From positions 212,494-276,493 of the forward strand of contig WBOU01000004.1 in assembly GCA_009268125.1 (NCBI GenBank): 64,000 bases of DNA, read 5' to 3'. Below are positions 24,389 to 33,134 of the stretch, piece by piece. Below the pieces are notes generated by a model. That model worked only from the letters and a program-made list of their open reading frames with translations, was not told the DNA's origin and did no database searches. The translations under genes were made by a program, and so were the position numbers. The DNA comes from Chloroflexia bacterium SDU3-3 (GTDB lineage: Bacteria; Chloroflexota; Chloroflexia; Chloroflexales; Roseiflexaceae). Within the stretch, counting starts at the first letter, position 1, and every line of letters starts with the position of its first letter.

Positions 24389-25363
24389 CTACTGGAAGGT
24401 GGGGGCGATCTCCTGGGCGAAGCGCACCATGCCCGTGCGGTCGTAGGCCACGCGCGGGAAGTAGGTGATGACGTAGTTCGCGCCAGCATCCACCACGGCC
24501 TGCACGCGCGCGGCCACCTGCTCGGCGTTGCCCACCACCGCCTGCTTCTCTAGCTCCTCCTGCGACCAGCCGTAGAGCTTGCGGTACGGCTCGGTGGCCT
24601 TCTCGCGGTCGGCCCCGTCCTCCAGCAGCAGGATGTTCATGCTGGTGCTCTTGATGATCTCGTCGTAGTTGCGGCCCACATCGGCGCAGTGCTGCTGGAG
24701 GATGGCCAGCTTCTGGCGGATGGTCTCGGGGTCGCCGCCGCCCACGTTGCAGGCGTTGGCATAGCGCGCCACCAGCTTCAGCGTCACCTTCTCGCCGCCG
24801 CCGCCCAGCCACAGCGAGGGGTGGGGCTTGCGCACGCCCTTCGGCTCGTTGATCGGCCCGTTGATGTGGTAGTACTCGCCATCGAATTTCGGCGTGTCCT
24901 CGGTCCACATCTTCACGATCAGCTTCACGGCCTCGCGGAAGCCGCGCATGCGCTCGCGGGTCTCGGGGAAGCCGTAGCCGTAGGCCCGCCACTCGTGCTC
25001 GTACCAGCCCGCGCCCAGGCCACAGTAGAGCCGCCCGTGGCTCAGCACGTCGATGGTGGAAGCCATCTTGGCCAGCACCGCCGGGTTGCGGTAGCCGTTG
25101 CAGGTCACCATCTGGCCGATGTTCACGCGCTTGGTGTCGCGGGCCAGCGCGGCGGTGGAGGCCCAGCACTCGAACACGGCCTCTTGGGTGGGCTGGGGCA
25201 CGGTGTGGAAGTGGTCGTAGAGCCAGATCGAGTCGAACGCGGGAAGCTCGTCGGCAGCCTTTGCCACTGCGGTCATCGCCTCGTACTTCTCGATCGGGTC
25301 GGCGATCTCCACCAGGTCCATCCGCCACCCTTGGGGGACGAACACGCCAAATTGCACAGCCAT
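24389..25363 (-). CDS. LLM-class F420-dependent oxidoreductase
   Basis: The 324-residue luciferase-like TIM barrel starts VQFGVFVPQGWRMDLVEI and continues FDSIWLYDHFHTVPQPTQEAVFECW, the pattern of the Rv1855c-like (TIGR03560) LLM subgroup. Further family blocks are NIGQMVTCNGYRNPAVLAKMASTIDVLSHGR and GLGAGWYEHEWRAYGYGFP, and the phosphate-binding GGGGEKVTLKLVARYANACN. It should transfer hydride between F420H2 (or FMNH2) and an unknown organic substrate. F420 use is inferred from the family; no F420 biosynthesis gene is in the window. Confidence 0.88.
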   Translation of the reverse strand: MAVQFGVFVPQGWRMDLVEIADPIEKYEAMTAVAKAADELPAFDSIWLYDHFHTVPQPTQEAVFECWASTAALARDTKRVNIGQMVTCNGYRNPAVLAKMASTIDVLSHGRLYCGLGAGWYEHEWRAYGYGFPETRERMRGFREAVKLIVKMWTEDTPKFDGEYYHINGPINEPKGVRKPHPSLWLGGGGEKVTLKLVARYANACNVGGGDPETIRQKLAILQQHCADVGRNYDEIIKSTSMNILLLEDGADREKATEPYRKLYGWSQEELEKQAVVGNAEQVAARVQAVVDAGANYVITYFPRVAYDRTGMVRFAQEIAPTFQ

Positions 25364-25445
25364 GGTTCTGTTCCTTTGTGTGCGAAAGTATTGGGGATGA
25401 TGGTAGTCCAGCGGTGCGGCGCTGTCAATTGGGAAGCAGCGATTT

Positions 25446-25560
25446 GTTTACCACCAAGACTCCAAGACCCCAAGAAAAAAGGGGCGAATCCTCACGAAGG
25501 CTCGAAGATTCAATCAAGGATGAAGAATCTCCGAGCCTTCGCGTCTTCGTTGTAAAGAAT
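25446..25560. repeat. Family-1 units
   Basis: A forward unit (ACCACCAAGACTCCAAGACC), a degenerate CACGAAGGCTCGAAG unit, and a reverse GCCTTCGCGTCTTCGTTGTA unit. They account for most of the 264 bp between the two neighbouring minus-strand genes. Confidence 0.75.
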
Positions 25561-25627
25561 CTTCGCTGAATCAAGATACGCATAGGCCCAGGGCTGCCGC
25601 CTAGATGCTGCACGGCAAGAAGGGTGC

Positions 25628-27037
25628 CTAGAGGCCCAGATCGCCGATGGCGCGGGCGGCGCTGCGCAGCAGCGGCTCATCGGCCTCGCTGCCGCCGATG
25701 GCGGCGATGGCCTGCGCGGTGGCGGCCACGGCGGGCGATGTGGGGGTGGCGGGCGCGGTGGCGGGCTGGGCTGCGGCGGGCGCTGGAGGGCTGGCGGGCT
25801 GCTCCGGCTCGGGCTGCCACAGCGGCGGGCGCTGGGCGGGCTGGTCGGGCCAGCCGTAGCGCTGGGCCAGGAAGCGCATGTAGCCCTGGGCGGCCTGCTC
25901 CAGGGTGTGCTGGCGGGCCACGAAGGCGCGGGCGTTCGCCCCCAGCTGCGCCGCCACGTCGGGGCGCGCAAGCAGCAGGTAGCAGTAGGCCAGCAGCAGC
26001 TCGCCCTCGCTGGCGTCGGGGTCGACCTGGGCGGCCACGTCGCGCGGCAGCTCGGTGAACGAGCCGGACGCCGTAACCAGCGTGGGGCGGCCAGCGCCCA
26101 GCAGCCGCAGCAGGCTGGCCGATGTCTCGCCCGCCGTGGGGTGGCGCAGGTTCAGGCAGATGTCCGCCGCCGCCACATAGGCCTCGAAGTCGGCCCGCTC
26201 GACATAGCCCGTCACCGTCACCGCGTCCTCCAGCCGGTGGCGCTCGATGATCGACCGCAGCGGGTAGTTGGCCGACACGCTGCCCACCAGAATGTAGCGC
26301 AGGCCCGGGTAGCGCTCGCGCAGCTCGCGCATGGCCCGCAGCACCGGCTCGATGCGCTTGTAGGGGTTGATGTGGCCGAACGAGGCCAGGATGGGCGCGC
26401 CGGCGGGGATGCCCAGGCGGGCGCGGGCGGCGGCGCGGCCCAGCGGCGCGGGCAGCGGCACACCCATGGGCACCAGCGCGCTGGGCAGGCCGGGGCGCAC
26501 CTGGGCGGCGCGGTCGATCACGTGCTGGCTGTGGGCGATCAGGCCCTCGGCGGCCTCTAGCACCGGCTCGCAGAAGGGGTAGTCGAAGGCGGCATCGGTC
26601 AGCCGCCCGCGCATCATCAGCTGGGCCACGCGCTGGCCATCCGGCCCGTAGCGGCGGGCGGCCTCGGCCTCATAGGCGGCCACGTCGCGGCGCACCACGG
26701 CGGCGTAGTTCAGCATGAAGTGGTTGAGCACGAACTCGTGCAGCACCACCACGCCCGGCACGCGCCGCATGGCCGCCCAGATCGGCGCGTGCACCGGGCT
26801 GTTGCCCATGTGGTAGATCACCGCGTCGTAGGGGCGCTGGCGCTGGTCGCGCTCCAGCTGGGGCAGCGGGCGCAGCGGCAGCTGGGCCAGCATGGCGCGG
26901 TTGGTCGGGCGCAGCTTCTCGTCGGCGTAGAGGGTGATCTCGCAGTGCTGGCCCAGGTAGGGCAGCAGCTCCTCGCTATAGTCCGAGATGCCCGATGGCG
27001 CGGGGTTGAGCGGGCTGATGTAGGCGATGCGCTTCAT
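25628..27037 (-). CDS. GT4-family glycosyltransferase with disordered tail
   Basis: The 469-residue GT-B enzyme has N-terminal AYISPLNPAPSGISDYSEELLPYL (acceptor loop), the middle GLIAHSQHVIDR, and C-terminal ILASFGHINPYKRIEPVLRAM followed by the donor-site segment AGETSASLLRLLGAGRPTLVT. From about residue 400 a Pro/Ala/Thr-rich linker leads to a final short helix (IAAIGGSEADEPLLRSAARAIGDL), unusual for the family. Located 14 bp downstream of the Nudix gene and probably in its operon. Sugar donor unknown. Confidence 0.88.
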   Translation of the reverse strand: MKRIAYISPLNPAPSGISDYSEELLPYLGQHCEITLYADEKLRPTNRAMLAQLPLRPLPQLERDQRQRPYDAVIYHMGNSPVHAPIWAAMRRVPGVVVLHEFVLNHFMLNYAAVVRRDVAAYEAEAARRYGPDGQRVAQLMMRGRLTDAAFDYPFCEPVLEAAEGLIAHSQHVIDRAAQVRPGLPSALVPMGVPLPAPLGRAAARARLGIPAGAPILASFGHINPYKRIEPVLRAMRELRERYPGLRYILVGSVSANYPLRSIIERHRLEDAVTVTGYVERADFEAYVAAADICLNLRHPTAGETSASLLRLLGAGRPTLVTASGSFTELPRDVAAQVDPDASEGELLLAYCYLLLARPDVAAQLGANARAFVARQHTLEQAAQGYMRFLAQRYGWPDQPAQRPPLWQPEPEQPASPPAPAAAQPATAPATPTSPAVAATAQAIAAIGGSEADEPLLRSAARAIGDLGL

Positions 27038-27051
27038 GCGGGCTGGGTCTT

Positions 27052-27522
27052 TCAGTCGAAGTAGGCGGAGCCACGGTCGGCCAGCGCGTCCTGGATGATC
27101 CGCACATAGCGCGGCATCAGCGCGGGCAGCGCGTCGGGGGCGAAGTAGCGCAGGTCGAGGAACTCGCTCTTGTCGGCGCGCAGCTCGCCGCCCACCACCT
27201 GGCAGGCGAAGAACATGCTGATGATCTGGGCCTGGTCGCCGTTCGCATACGTCCAGGCGAAGTCATCGCCGGCGTAGATGCCGATCAGGCGCTGCACGGT
27301 GATGGTGAGCCCGGTCTCCTCGCGCACCTCGCGGATGATGGTGGCGGATGGCGTCTCGTCGAGCTGGACCACGCCAGAGGGCGGCGCCCACAGGTGGAGG
27401 TCGGCGCGGCGGCCCAGCAGGATGTGGCCCTGCTCGTCGCGGATGAATGCGCCTGCGGCCAGCTGAAGAAGCCGCTGGTGGCCCACATAGCTGCGCAGCC
27501 AGCGCTGGTAGTTCACCGTCAT
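27052..27522 (-). CDS. Nudix hydrolase
   Basis: The 156-residue protein has a complete Nudix box from G50 to L72 (G-x5-E-x7-RE-V-x-EE-x-GL), with R64, E65, E68 and E69 for Mg2+ binding. The N-terminal helix NYQRWLRSYVGHQRLLQLAAGAFIRDE and the later YAGDDFAWTYANGDQAQIISMFF suggest an (deoxy)ADP-ribose/NDP-sugar or mutT-like substrate, not resolved. Start from AGGAGG before ATG 27522. First gene of a two-gene unit with the GT4 gene, consistent with sugar-nucleotide metabolism. Confidence 0.88.
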   Translation of the reverse strand: MTVNYQRWLRSYVGHQRLLQLAAGAFIRDEQGHILLGRRADLHLWAPPSGVVQLDETPSATIIREVREETGLTITVQRLIGIYAGDDFAWTYANGDQAQIISMFFACQVVGGELRADKSEFLDLRYFAPDALPALMPRYVRIIQDALADRGSAYFD

Positions 27523-27556
27523 CGTTGCCTCCTGTGGCTTGTGCTCTCGTCGCCGC

Positions 27557-27565
27557 ATTATACCA
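27557..27565 (-). promoter_or_regulatory. Extended -10 of the Nudix gene
   Basis: On the minus strand TGGTATAAT lies 35 bp before ATG 27522; no strong -35. A divergent TGCTACAAT at 27591-27599 faces the phosphoesterase gene. Confidence 0.55.
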
Positions 27566-27590
27566 TTATCCGCTTTTGCGCTAGTTTTTG

Positions 27591-27599
27591 TGCTACAAT
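27591..27599 (+). promoter_or_regulatory. Extended -10 of the phosphoesterase gene
   Basis: TGCTACAAT at 27591-27599, about 110 bp before GTG 27710. Confidence 0.5.
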
Positions 27600-27709
27600 C
27601 GGCCTGAGCCAAAGCATGCTCTGCGCCGCCCCTGGCGCGTTCCAAGCAGCCGATCGATCATACCTCTCCCCGCGCCGACGCCGACGCGGCGACCATAGGA
27701 GCTACCCCC

Positions 27710-28564
27710 GTGCGACACGTTCTGATGCATGTTTCCGACCTGCACGCCGGACGCCCGTTCAACAATGATGTGGCGGCGCAGCTTGCCAAGGAGGCACATG
27801 CGCTCAAGCCCGACCTGCTGGTGGTCTCGGGCGATATGGTGCAGCGCGCCGACTTCGTGGTGCAGTGGCAGGTGATCACATCCTACCTGCGCCACCTGCC
27901 CGAGCCGAAGCTGATCATCCCCGGCAACCACGATGTCCCGCTGTTCAATGTGTTCAACCGCCTGTTCCGGCCCTACGCGCGCTACCAGAAGTACATCTCG
28001 CCCAACCTGAACCCGGTGTTCGAGCTGCCCGGCCTGGCGGTGGTGGGCGGCTGCTCGGCCCACGGCCTCACCATCGATGGCGGCAAGGTGAGCAAGGCCC
28101 AGCTCGCGCAGCTGGAGCAGATCTTCTCGCGCTACCCCAGCGGCGTGTGCAAGGTGGCCGTGCTGCACCACCACGTGGTCGCGCCGCCCGGCAGCGAGGG
28201 CCGCCGCATGATCAGCAACGCCGAGGAGGTGGCCCAGATGCTGGACCGCTGCGGCGTGGAGCTGATGCTGTGCGGGCACATCCATGTCTCCTACGTGGGC
28301 AGCACGCTGGATGTGCGGCCCGACCTCGAGCGCGGCACGATCATCTGCCAGAGCGGCACCTCCACCTCGCGCCGCGGCAAGGGCCGCGAGGCCGGGCGCA
28401 ACTCGTACAACGTGATCGAGATCGACGATACGGTCATCCGCATCGCCCAGCACCTCTACTCGGATGAGGCCGGGCGCTTCGTGCCGGTGGCCGACCACGT
28501 GTTCCCCCGACGCACCGCCGGGATCTACATGCTGCCGCGCGATGAGCGCGTGGTGCAGGAGTAG
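27710..28564 (+). CDS. Calcineurin-like metallophosphoesterase
   Basis: The 284-residue protein has all metal-binding motifs of the superfamily: D10-L-H12, GDMV with D42, GNHD (72-75), the His triplet HHH (153-155) and GHIH (189-192). This is the cyclic-nucleotide phosphodiesterase/CpdA-like arrangement, but substrate cannot be read from the sequence. No signal peptide, so cytoplasmic. GTG 27710 is preceded by AGGAGC. A terminator follows 19 bp after the stop. Confidence 0.9.
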   Translation: MRHVLMHVSDLHAGRPFNNDVAAQLAKEAHALKPDLLVVSGDMVQRADFVVQWQVITSYLRHLPEPKLIIPGNHDVPLFNVFNRLFRPYARYQKYISPNLNPVFELPGLAVVGGCSAHGLTIDGGKVSKAQLAQLEQIFSRYPSGVCKVAVLHHHVVAPPGSEGRRMISNAEEVAQMLDRCGVELMLCGHIHVSYVGSTLDVRPDLERGTIICQSGTSTSRRGKGREAGRNSYNVIEIDDTVIRIAQHLYSDEAGRFVPVADHVFPRRTAGIYMLPRDERVVQE

Positions 28565-28582
28565 CGCGGCACGCTGGCCGAG

Positions 28583-28605
28583 GCGGGGGTGCCGCCCCCG
28601 CTTTT
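28583..28605 (+). terminator. Intrinsic terminator of the phosphoesterase gene
   Basis: GCGGGGG (28583-28589) and CCCCCGC (28595-28601) with a short loop and a TTTT tail. Confidence 0.75.
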
Positions 28606-28612
28606 CTGCGCC

Positions 28613-28643
28613 TTGCGGCCAGCGCGGCGAACGCTGCTATAAT
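28613..28643 (+). promoter_or_regulatory. Promoter of the ECF sigma gene
   Basis: TTGCGG (28613-28618), a 19-bp spacer and TATAAT (28638-28643) with the extended TGC. It resembles a housekeeping promoter rather than an ECF (GGAAC-type) one. Confidence 0.6.
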
Positions 28644-28675
28644 AGCTAGGGCAGCTGGATAACGAGCAGATATCT

Positions 28676-29284
28676 ATGTCAGATGAAGAGCGCCGCGCCA
28701 TCGCGGAAGCGCAGCGAGGCGACGTCCACAGCTTCAATACCCTGGTGCGCCTGTACGAGGGCCGCGTCTACACGCTGTGCTACCGCATGCTAGGCGATAG
28801 CGAGAGCGCCGCCGACGCCGCGCAGGACTCGTTTCTCTCGGCGTACCGTAACATCCGCAGCTTTCGCGGCGGCTCGTTCCGCTCGTGGCTGCTGCGCATC
28901 GCCACCAACACATGCTACGACGCCCTGCGCGCCCGCAAGCGCCGCCCCAGCGTCTCGCTGGAGAGCGCCACCGCCGAGGATGAGGACCGCCCCCCCCTGC
29001 AGATCGCCGATGGCTCCGAGCCGCTGGAGGATCTGGCCCTGCGCCGCGAGCTCTCCGACGCCATCCAGCGCAGCCTGGGCGACCTGCCCGAGGATCAGCG
29101 GGCTGTGCTCATCCTGAGCGATATCGAGGGCATGGCCTACGACGAGATCGCCGAGATCACCGGCGCGAACCTGGGCACGGTGAAATCGCGCCTGAGCCGT
29201 GGGCGGGCCAAGCTGCGCGATCTGCTGCGGGCCGGGGAACTTTTGCCCCTGCGCTACCGTCATGGTGGTGAGGAGAAAAGTTAG
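28676..29284 (+). CDS. ECF-type RNA polymerase sigma factor
   Basis: The 202-residue protein has region 2 (about 17-90: HSFNTLVRLYEGRVYTLCYRMLGDSESAADAAQDSFLSAYR then WLLRIATNTCYDALRARKR, -10 recognition) and region 4 (about 125-185: LPEDQRAVLILSDIEGMAYDEIAEITGANLGTVKSRLSRGRAKLRDLL, -35 recognition HTH). An acidic linker separates them. The next gene encodes a membrane protein with anti-sigma character, 122 bp downstream. Targets unknown; no matching autoregulatory promoter seen. Confidence 0.93.
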   Translation: MSDEERRAIAEAQRGDVHSFNTLVRLYEGRVYTLCYRMLGDSESAADAAQDSFLSAYRNIRSFRGGSFRSWLLRIATNTCYDALRARKRRPSVSLESATAEDEDRPPLQIADGSEPLEDLALRRELSDAIQRSLGDLPEDQRAVLILSDIEGMAYDEIAEITGANLGTVKSRLSRGRAKLRDLLRAGELLPLRYRHGGEEKS

Positions 29285-29406
29285 AAAATCGTTGACGCGC
29301 ACGATACGGCGCGAGTACAATCACACCACATCTGGCGGGGCGTACCCCAACCTGTTGCGGTAGGAAGGCGCGCGGGGCACTCCCCAGGGCGCAGCAGAGC
29401 GGAACC

Positions 29407-30234
29407 ATGGCAGAGCATTCACCCATCTCTCAAGCCGATCTCGACCTGATCTCGGCATATATTGACGGCCAGCTGGATGGCGCGGCGCTGGCCGCATTCA
29501 CCCAGCGGCTGGATCGCGACCCGGCCCTGCGCACCGCCCTGTGGGAGACCCAGGGCGCGCTGGCGCTGCTGCGCGACCTGGGGCCGCTGGTGCCGCCGCG
29601 CTCGTTCACGCTGGACGAGCGGGCCGTGGCCCCTGCGCCGCGCGCCCTCTGGCAGCTTCCGGCCCTGTGGATGCGGCTTGGGTCGGCGGCGGCGGCGCTG
29701 CTGCTGGCGATCACCTTCGCCACCTCGGGCGACGAGATGATGTCAGTGCCGATGAGTGCGGCGGGCGCGCCCCAGGCCGCCCCCATGGTCGCCGAGGCCC
29801 CCATGGCCGCCAACGGCGTGGCCGAGGATGCTGCCCCCACCGAGCCTGCCCTGGCTGGCGCCGCCCAGCCCGAGGCCGCGCTGCTGGCCCCCACCGAGGC
29901 CGCCGCAGCGGCTGCAGACGCCAGCCTGGCGAATGACCCCTCGGCAGAGGCCACGCCCGACCTCGGCACCTCGCTAATGCAGGTCGAGGCCGCCACCCCC
30001 GACCCCTCGGCGGCGGCCAAGCTCCAGTCCGAAGGGCCAGCCGTGTCGGCCAGCCGCGCGCAGATCCAGTCGCAGGGCTCAAGCTCGCCCGATACGACCC
30101 AGCTGGAGCAGACCACGCTGCCAGCCGCTGCCGACCCTATCCCCTTCTGGGAGCGCACCACCACCCGCGTGGCGCTGCTGCTGCTGGCCCTCGGCCTGCT
30201 GGTCGGCTCCTTCTTCACCCGCCGCCCGGCCTAG
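29407..30234 (+). CDS. Anti-sigma-factor-like membrane protein
   Basis: The 275-residue protein starts with a helical domain LDLISAYIDGQLDGAALAAFTQRLDRDPALRTALWE (about 14-48), the pattern of anti-sigma N-terminal domains, but lacks the HxxxCxxC zinc motif of ZAS proteins. It has a membrane segment at about 90-103, a long Ala/Pro/Glu-rich extracytoplasmic region (about 110-250) and a second membrane helix near the C-terminus (about 255-270). Directly downstream of the ECF sigma gene, so the partner assignment rests on position plus this domain pattern. No protease site can be inferred. Confidence 0.75.
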   Translation: MAEHSPISQADLDLISAYIDGQLDGAALAAFTQRLDRDPALRTALWETQGALALLRDLGPLVPPRSFTLDERAVAPAPRALWQLPALWMRLGSAAAALLLAITFATSGDEMMSVPMSAAGAPQAAPMVAEAPMAANGVAEDAAPTEPALAGAAQPEAALLAPTEAAAAAADASLANDPSAEATPDLGTSLMQVEAATPDPSAAAKLQSEGPAVSASRAQIQSQGSSSPDTTQLEQTTLPAAADPIPFWERTTTRVALLLLALGLLVGSFFTRRPA

Positions 30235-30376
30235 GCGCTGCTTCACCTATGCCCCTCCGCATCCAGAATTTCTTCTCTCGCCTGCTCTTTTGCGTGGTCT
30301 AGCCTCGCAAAAGAGCAAACGAGGAAGAGATCTCCCCCGAACCTGCCATCTTCGCGGTGAATCCGTTCTTTTGCGC

Positions 30377-30405
30377 CCTTCGCGCCTTCGTGTCTTCGTG
30401 GTATT
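30377..30405 (-). repeat. Family-1 unit
   Basis: CCTTCGCGCCTTCGTGTCTT followed by CGTGGTATTCG, close upstream of the ruvB promoter. Confidence 0.7.
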
Positions 30406-30429
30406 CGTTCTTTTGCGCCCATGGCTGTA

Positions 30430-30438
30430 TGCTATAAT
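30430..30438 (+). promoter_or_regulatory. Extended -10 promoter of ruvB
   Basis: TGCTATAAT at 30430-30438, 34 bp before ATG 30472, with no good -35 at normal spacing. Confidence 0.6.
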
Positions 30439-30471
30439 GACCACGAAACATTCGTGCTGAAGGACGCCCGC

Positions 30472-31515
30472 ATGACCGAGGAACGACTGGTAAGCCCCAG
30501 ATCTGGCGACGACGATCAGCAGATCGAGAAGAGCCTGCGCCCTAAGCGCCTCGCCGAGTTCATCGGCCAGGAGAAGGTGGTCGAGCACCTGCGCATCACC
30601 ATCGCCGCCGCCCAGGGCCGCGGCGAGCCGCTGGACCACACCCTGTTCTATGGGCCGCCCGGCCTAGGCAAGACCAGCCTGGCCGGCGTGCTGGCCAACG
30701 AGATGGGCGTCAGCCTCAAGCTCACATCTGGCCCCGCCATCGAGCGTGCGGGCGATCTGGCGGCGCTGCTCACCAACCTCCAGAAGGGCGACATCCTCTT
30801 CATCGACGAGATCCACCGGCTCAACCGCGCCGTGGAGGAGGTGCTCTACCCCGCGATGGAGGACTTCGCGCTCGACCTGATGGTGGGCAAAGGCCCCAGC
30901 GCCCGCAGCATGCGGCTCAAGCTGCCGCCCTTCACCGTGATCGGCGCGACCACCAGGGTGGCCCTGCTCACCGCGCCGCTGCGCGACCGCTTCGGCTCGC
31001 TGCACCGCATGGATTTCTACACCCACCAGGCGCTCTACGAGATCGTGATGCGCTCGGCGGGCATCCTGGGCGTCGAGGCGGTGCAAGATGGCGCATTCGA
31101 GATCGCCCGCCGCGCCCGAGGCACCCCGCGCATCGTCAACCGCCTGCTGCGCCGCGTGCGCGACTACGCCCAGGTGCTGGCGGGCGGTGTGATCACGTTG
31201 GAGGTGGCGCAGGCCTCGCTTTCCCAGCTGGAGGTGGATGAGCTGGGGCTGGATGAGAACGACCGCCGCCTGCTGCGGGCGATCATCGAGCTGTTCGGCG
31301 GCGGGCCGGTCGGCCTCTCCACCCTGGCCGCCTCGCTGGCCGAGGAGGTGGACGCGATCGAGGATGTCTACGAGCCGTTCCTGCTGCAGCTCGGCTTCCT
31401 GCAGCGCACCCCGCGCGGGCGCATCGCCACCCGCCGCGCCTACGAGCACATCGGCGCGCCCTACCCCGAGAGCGCCAGCCCCACCCCAGGCCCCGATCAG
31501 TCGCGGCTGTGGTAG
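30472..31515 (+). CDS. ruvB: Holliday junction branch migration DNA helicase RuvB
   Basis: The 347-residue AAA+ protein drives branch migration of Holliday junctions with RuvA. Seen are [20 protein letters not shown], Walker A GPPGLGKT (61-68), Walker B with DEIH (112-115), sensor 1 [22 protein letters not shown] with the arginine finger, sensor 2 [16 protein letters not shown], and the C-terminal winged helix ending [28 protein letters not shown], all canonical. Start is the ATG at 30472; residues upstream lie over the promoter. No ruvA or ruvC adjacent. Confidence 0.97.
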   Translation: MTEERLVSPRSGDDDQQIEKSLRPKRLAEFIGQEKVVEHLRITIAAAQGRGEPLDHTLFYGPPGLGKTSLAGVLANEMGVSLKLTSGPAIERAGDLAALLTNLQKGDILFIDEIHRLNRAVEEVLYPAMEDFALDLMVGKGPSARSMRLKLPPFTVIGATTRVALLTAPLRDRFGSLHRMDFYTHQALYEIVMRSAGILGVEAVQDGAFEIARRARGTPRIVNRLLRRVRDYAQVLAGGVITLEVAQASLSQLEVDELGLDENDRRLLRAIIELFGGGPVGLSTLAASLAEEVDAIEDVYEPFLLQLGFLQRTPRGRIATRRAYEHIGAPYPESASPTPGPDQSRLW

Positions 31516-31530
31516 CACGCGGGGAGCCGA

Positions 31531-31590
31531 TTTACCACGAAGACGCGAAGGCACGAAGGTTTTTTACCACCAAGACTCCAAGGTACCAAG
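31531..31590 (+). repeat. Two family-1 units downstream of ruvB
   Basis: ACCACGAAGACGCGAAGGCA (cgaag type) followed by ACCACCAAGACTCCAAGGTA (ccaag type), beginning 16 bp after the ruvB stop. Confidence 0.8.
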
Positions 31591-31708
31591 TTTCGGAAGA
31601 GGCGGGCGTAGCCGCTAATTGTGGGCCGCTGGCCACTAGCCGCGCCAACCCTACCAGCCCAGCCCATACGGCAAAGGTACTGCTCAGGCGCGCGATGCGA
31701 TCATCGCC

Positions 31709-31880
31709 GTAGGGGCGGGCCTCGTGCCCGCCCGCGCTGTGTTTCATCGCGCACATCGAAAGGGGCGATGACACCGATGCGGGCGGCGCAGAGCGCATTG
31801 TCATACGCTGCGTTTCATCGGGTGGGGTATTCGATGGAGACAGCGCAAGGTAATGGGGCGGGCACCAGACCCGCCCCTAC
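31709..31880. repeat. Family-2 paired inverted element, copy 2
   Basis: Left end GTAGGGGCGGGCCTCGTGCC (31709) and inverted right end GGGCGGGCACCAGACCCGCC, closing CCCTAC (about 31880). The core has the same CATCGC/GCGGGCGGCG-rich character as other copies, and flanks resemble copies 1 and 4. Two family-1 reverse units (32020-32085) follow; 31516-32093 has no gene. Confidence 0.8.
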
Positions 31881-32093
31881 GTCGTGGTGGGGCATGGCGG
31901 TCATCGGGTCGGAGGCGATGTCGGCAATGCGGTCATCGCCATCAGAGCCCAACGATCGGGCCATGGTGCGACATCAACCGGGAAGGTCTGCCAAAAGCAA
32001 CACAGCGTAAGGTGTTCTCCCCTTCGCGCCCTCGTGTCCTCGTGGTATTTGTGCTCGTTTGTCTTCTTGGAGTCTTGGTGGTAAACACCCCCG

Positions 32094-33131
32094 CTACCCC
32101 CGCGCCGCAATCGCCTCCGCCGCCTGCCAGCCGCTCTCGATCACCAGATGGATGCGGCCCTTCTCGTGCAGGTAGTCGCCCGCGAAGTGCAGACCCAGCG
32201 GCTCGCCCCAGCGCAGCAGCGCGGCGCGGTCGGCGGGCGCGTTGGGCAGGGCCACCGGCCAGTCGCGCCGGTCGGCCCACAGCGGCTCGCCCAGCCCCTC
32301 GGCCAGCAGCTCCTCGACCATGGCCGCCACCAGCGGCACCATGTCGGCGTCGCTGGCCGCCGCGTGCTGGGCGCTGAAGCTCGGCGACATCTGCGCCATG
32401 ATCAGGCTGTGGCCGGGCGGGCAGCGCCCCGGCGCCTTGGCGTGCTCCAGCGCCAGCCAGGCGATCGAGTGCCGCCGATCGGTGTTGATCAGGCCGTAGA
32501 AGGGCCGCGCCAGCTCCGCCGCGTAGGCCAGCGCCAGCGAGGTGCACGGGCGGTAGCTGGCTGCCGCCAGCGCTGCCCCCAGCGCGGCCTGGGCCTCGGG
32601 CGCGATCTGGCTGGCCCGCAGCAGCTCGGCGGCGCGCGGCGCTGGCGCGGTCAGCACCACCGCCTCGGCCTCGCCCAGCAGCTGCCCGCGCGCATCGAGC
32701 AGCGCGTGTCCGCCCCCCATCGGGCGCAGTGCCGCCACCCGCACGCCGTAGCGCACATCCGCGCCCTCGGCCAGCAGCGCGGCCAGCTGGGCGTTGCCCT
32801 GCTCGTAGGCGAAGGCCGGCTCGGCGTTCAGCGCCGCATCGCCCTCGGCCAGCCTGCCCGCCGCGTCGAACACCCAGGTGGGCAGCTCCACCCGCCGCAG
32901 CCCCGCCGAGGGCAGCTCGCGCTCCAGCAGCCGCAGTACCGCATCCGACGGCCCCTTGATCACCTGCGCGCCGTGGTCGAAGATAAACCCCTGGCGCTGC
33001 CCCGACGAGAGCCGCCCGCCGATACGGGCCGCCTGCTCGTAGATCGTCACCTGGGCCTCGGGCCGCAGGCGGCGCAGCCTCCACGCGGCGGCCAGTCCCG
33101 CCACGCCTGATCCGATGATCGCAACACGCAT
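32094..33131 (-). CDS. FAD-dependent amine-oxidase/phytoene-desaturase-like oxidoreductase
   Basis: The 345-residue protein opens with the dinucleotide-binding motif AIIGSGVAGLAAAWRLRRL and its acidic partner VTIYEQAARIGGRLSS (GG-doublet), then FIFDHGAQVIKG, the layout of renalase/NAD(P)-binding FAD oxidases rather than long carotenoid desaturases. The C-terminal FAD motif GLHFAGDYLHEKGRIHLVIESGWQAAEAIA is intact. Last gene of a tight minus-strand operon (3-bp gap after the GNAT gene). Substrate unknown. Confidence 0.88.
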   Translation of the reverse strand: MRVAIIGSGVAGLAAAWRLRRLRPEAQVTIYEQAARIGGRLSSGQRQGFIFDHGAQVIKGPSDAVLRLLERELPSAGLRRVELPTWVFDAAGRLAEGDAALNAEPAFAYEQGNAQLAALLAEGADVRYGVRVAALRPMGGGHALLDARGQLLGEAEAVVLTAPAPRAAELLRASQIAPEAQAALGAALAAASYRPCTSLALAYAAELARPFYGLINTDRRHSIAWLALEHAKAPGRCPPGHSLIMAQMSPSFSAQHAAASDADMVPLVAAMVEELLAEGLGEPLWADRRDWPVALPNAPADRAALLRWGEPLGLHFAGDYLHEKGRIHLVIESGWQAAEAIAARG

Positions 33132-33134
33132 ATG

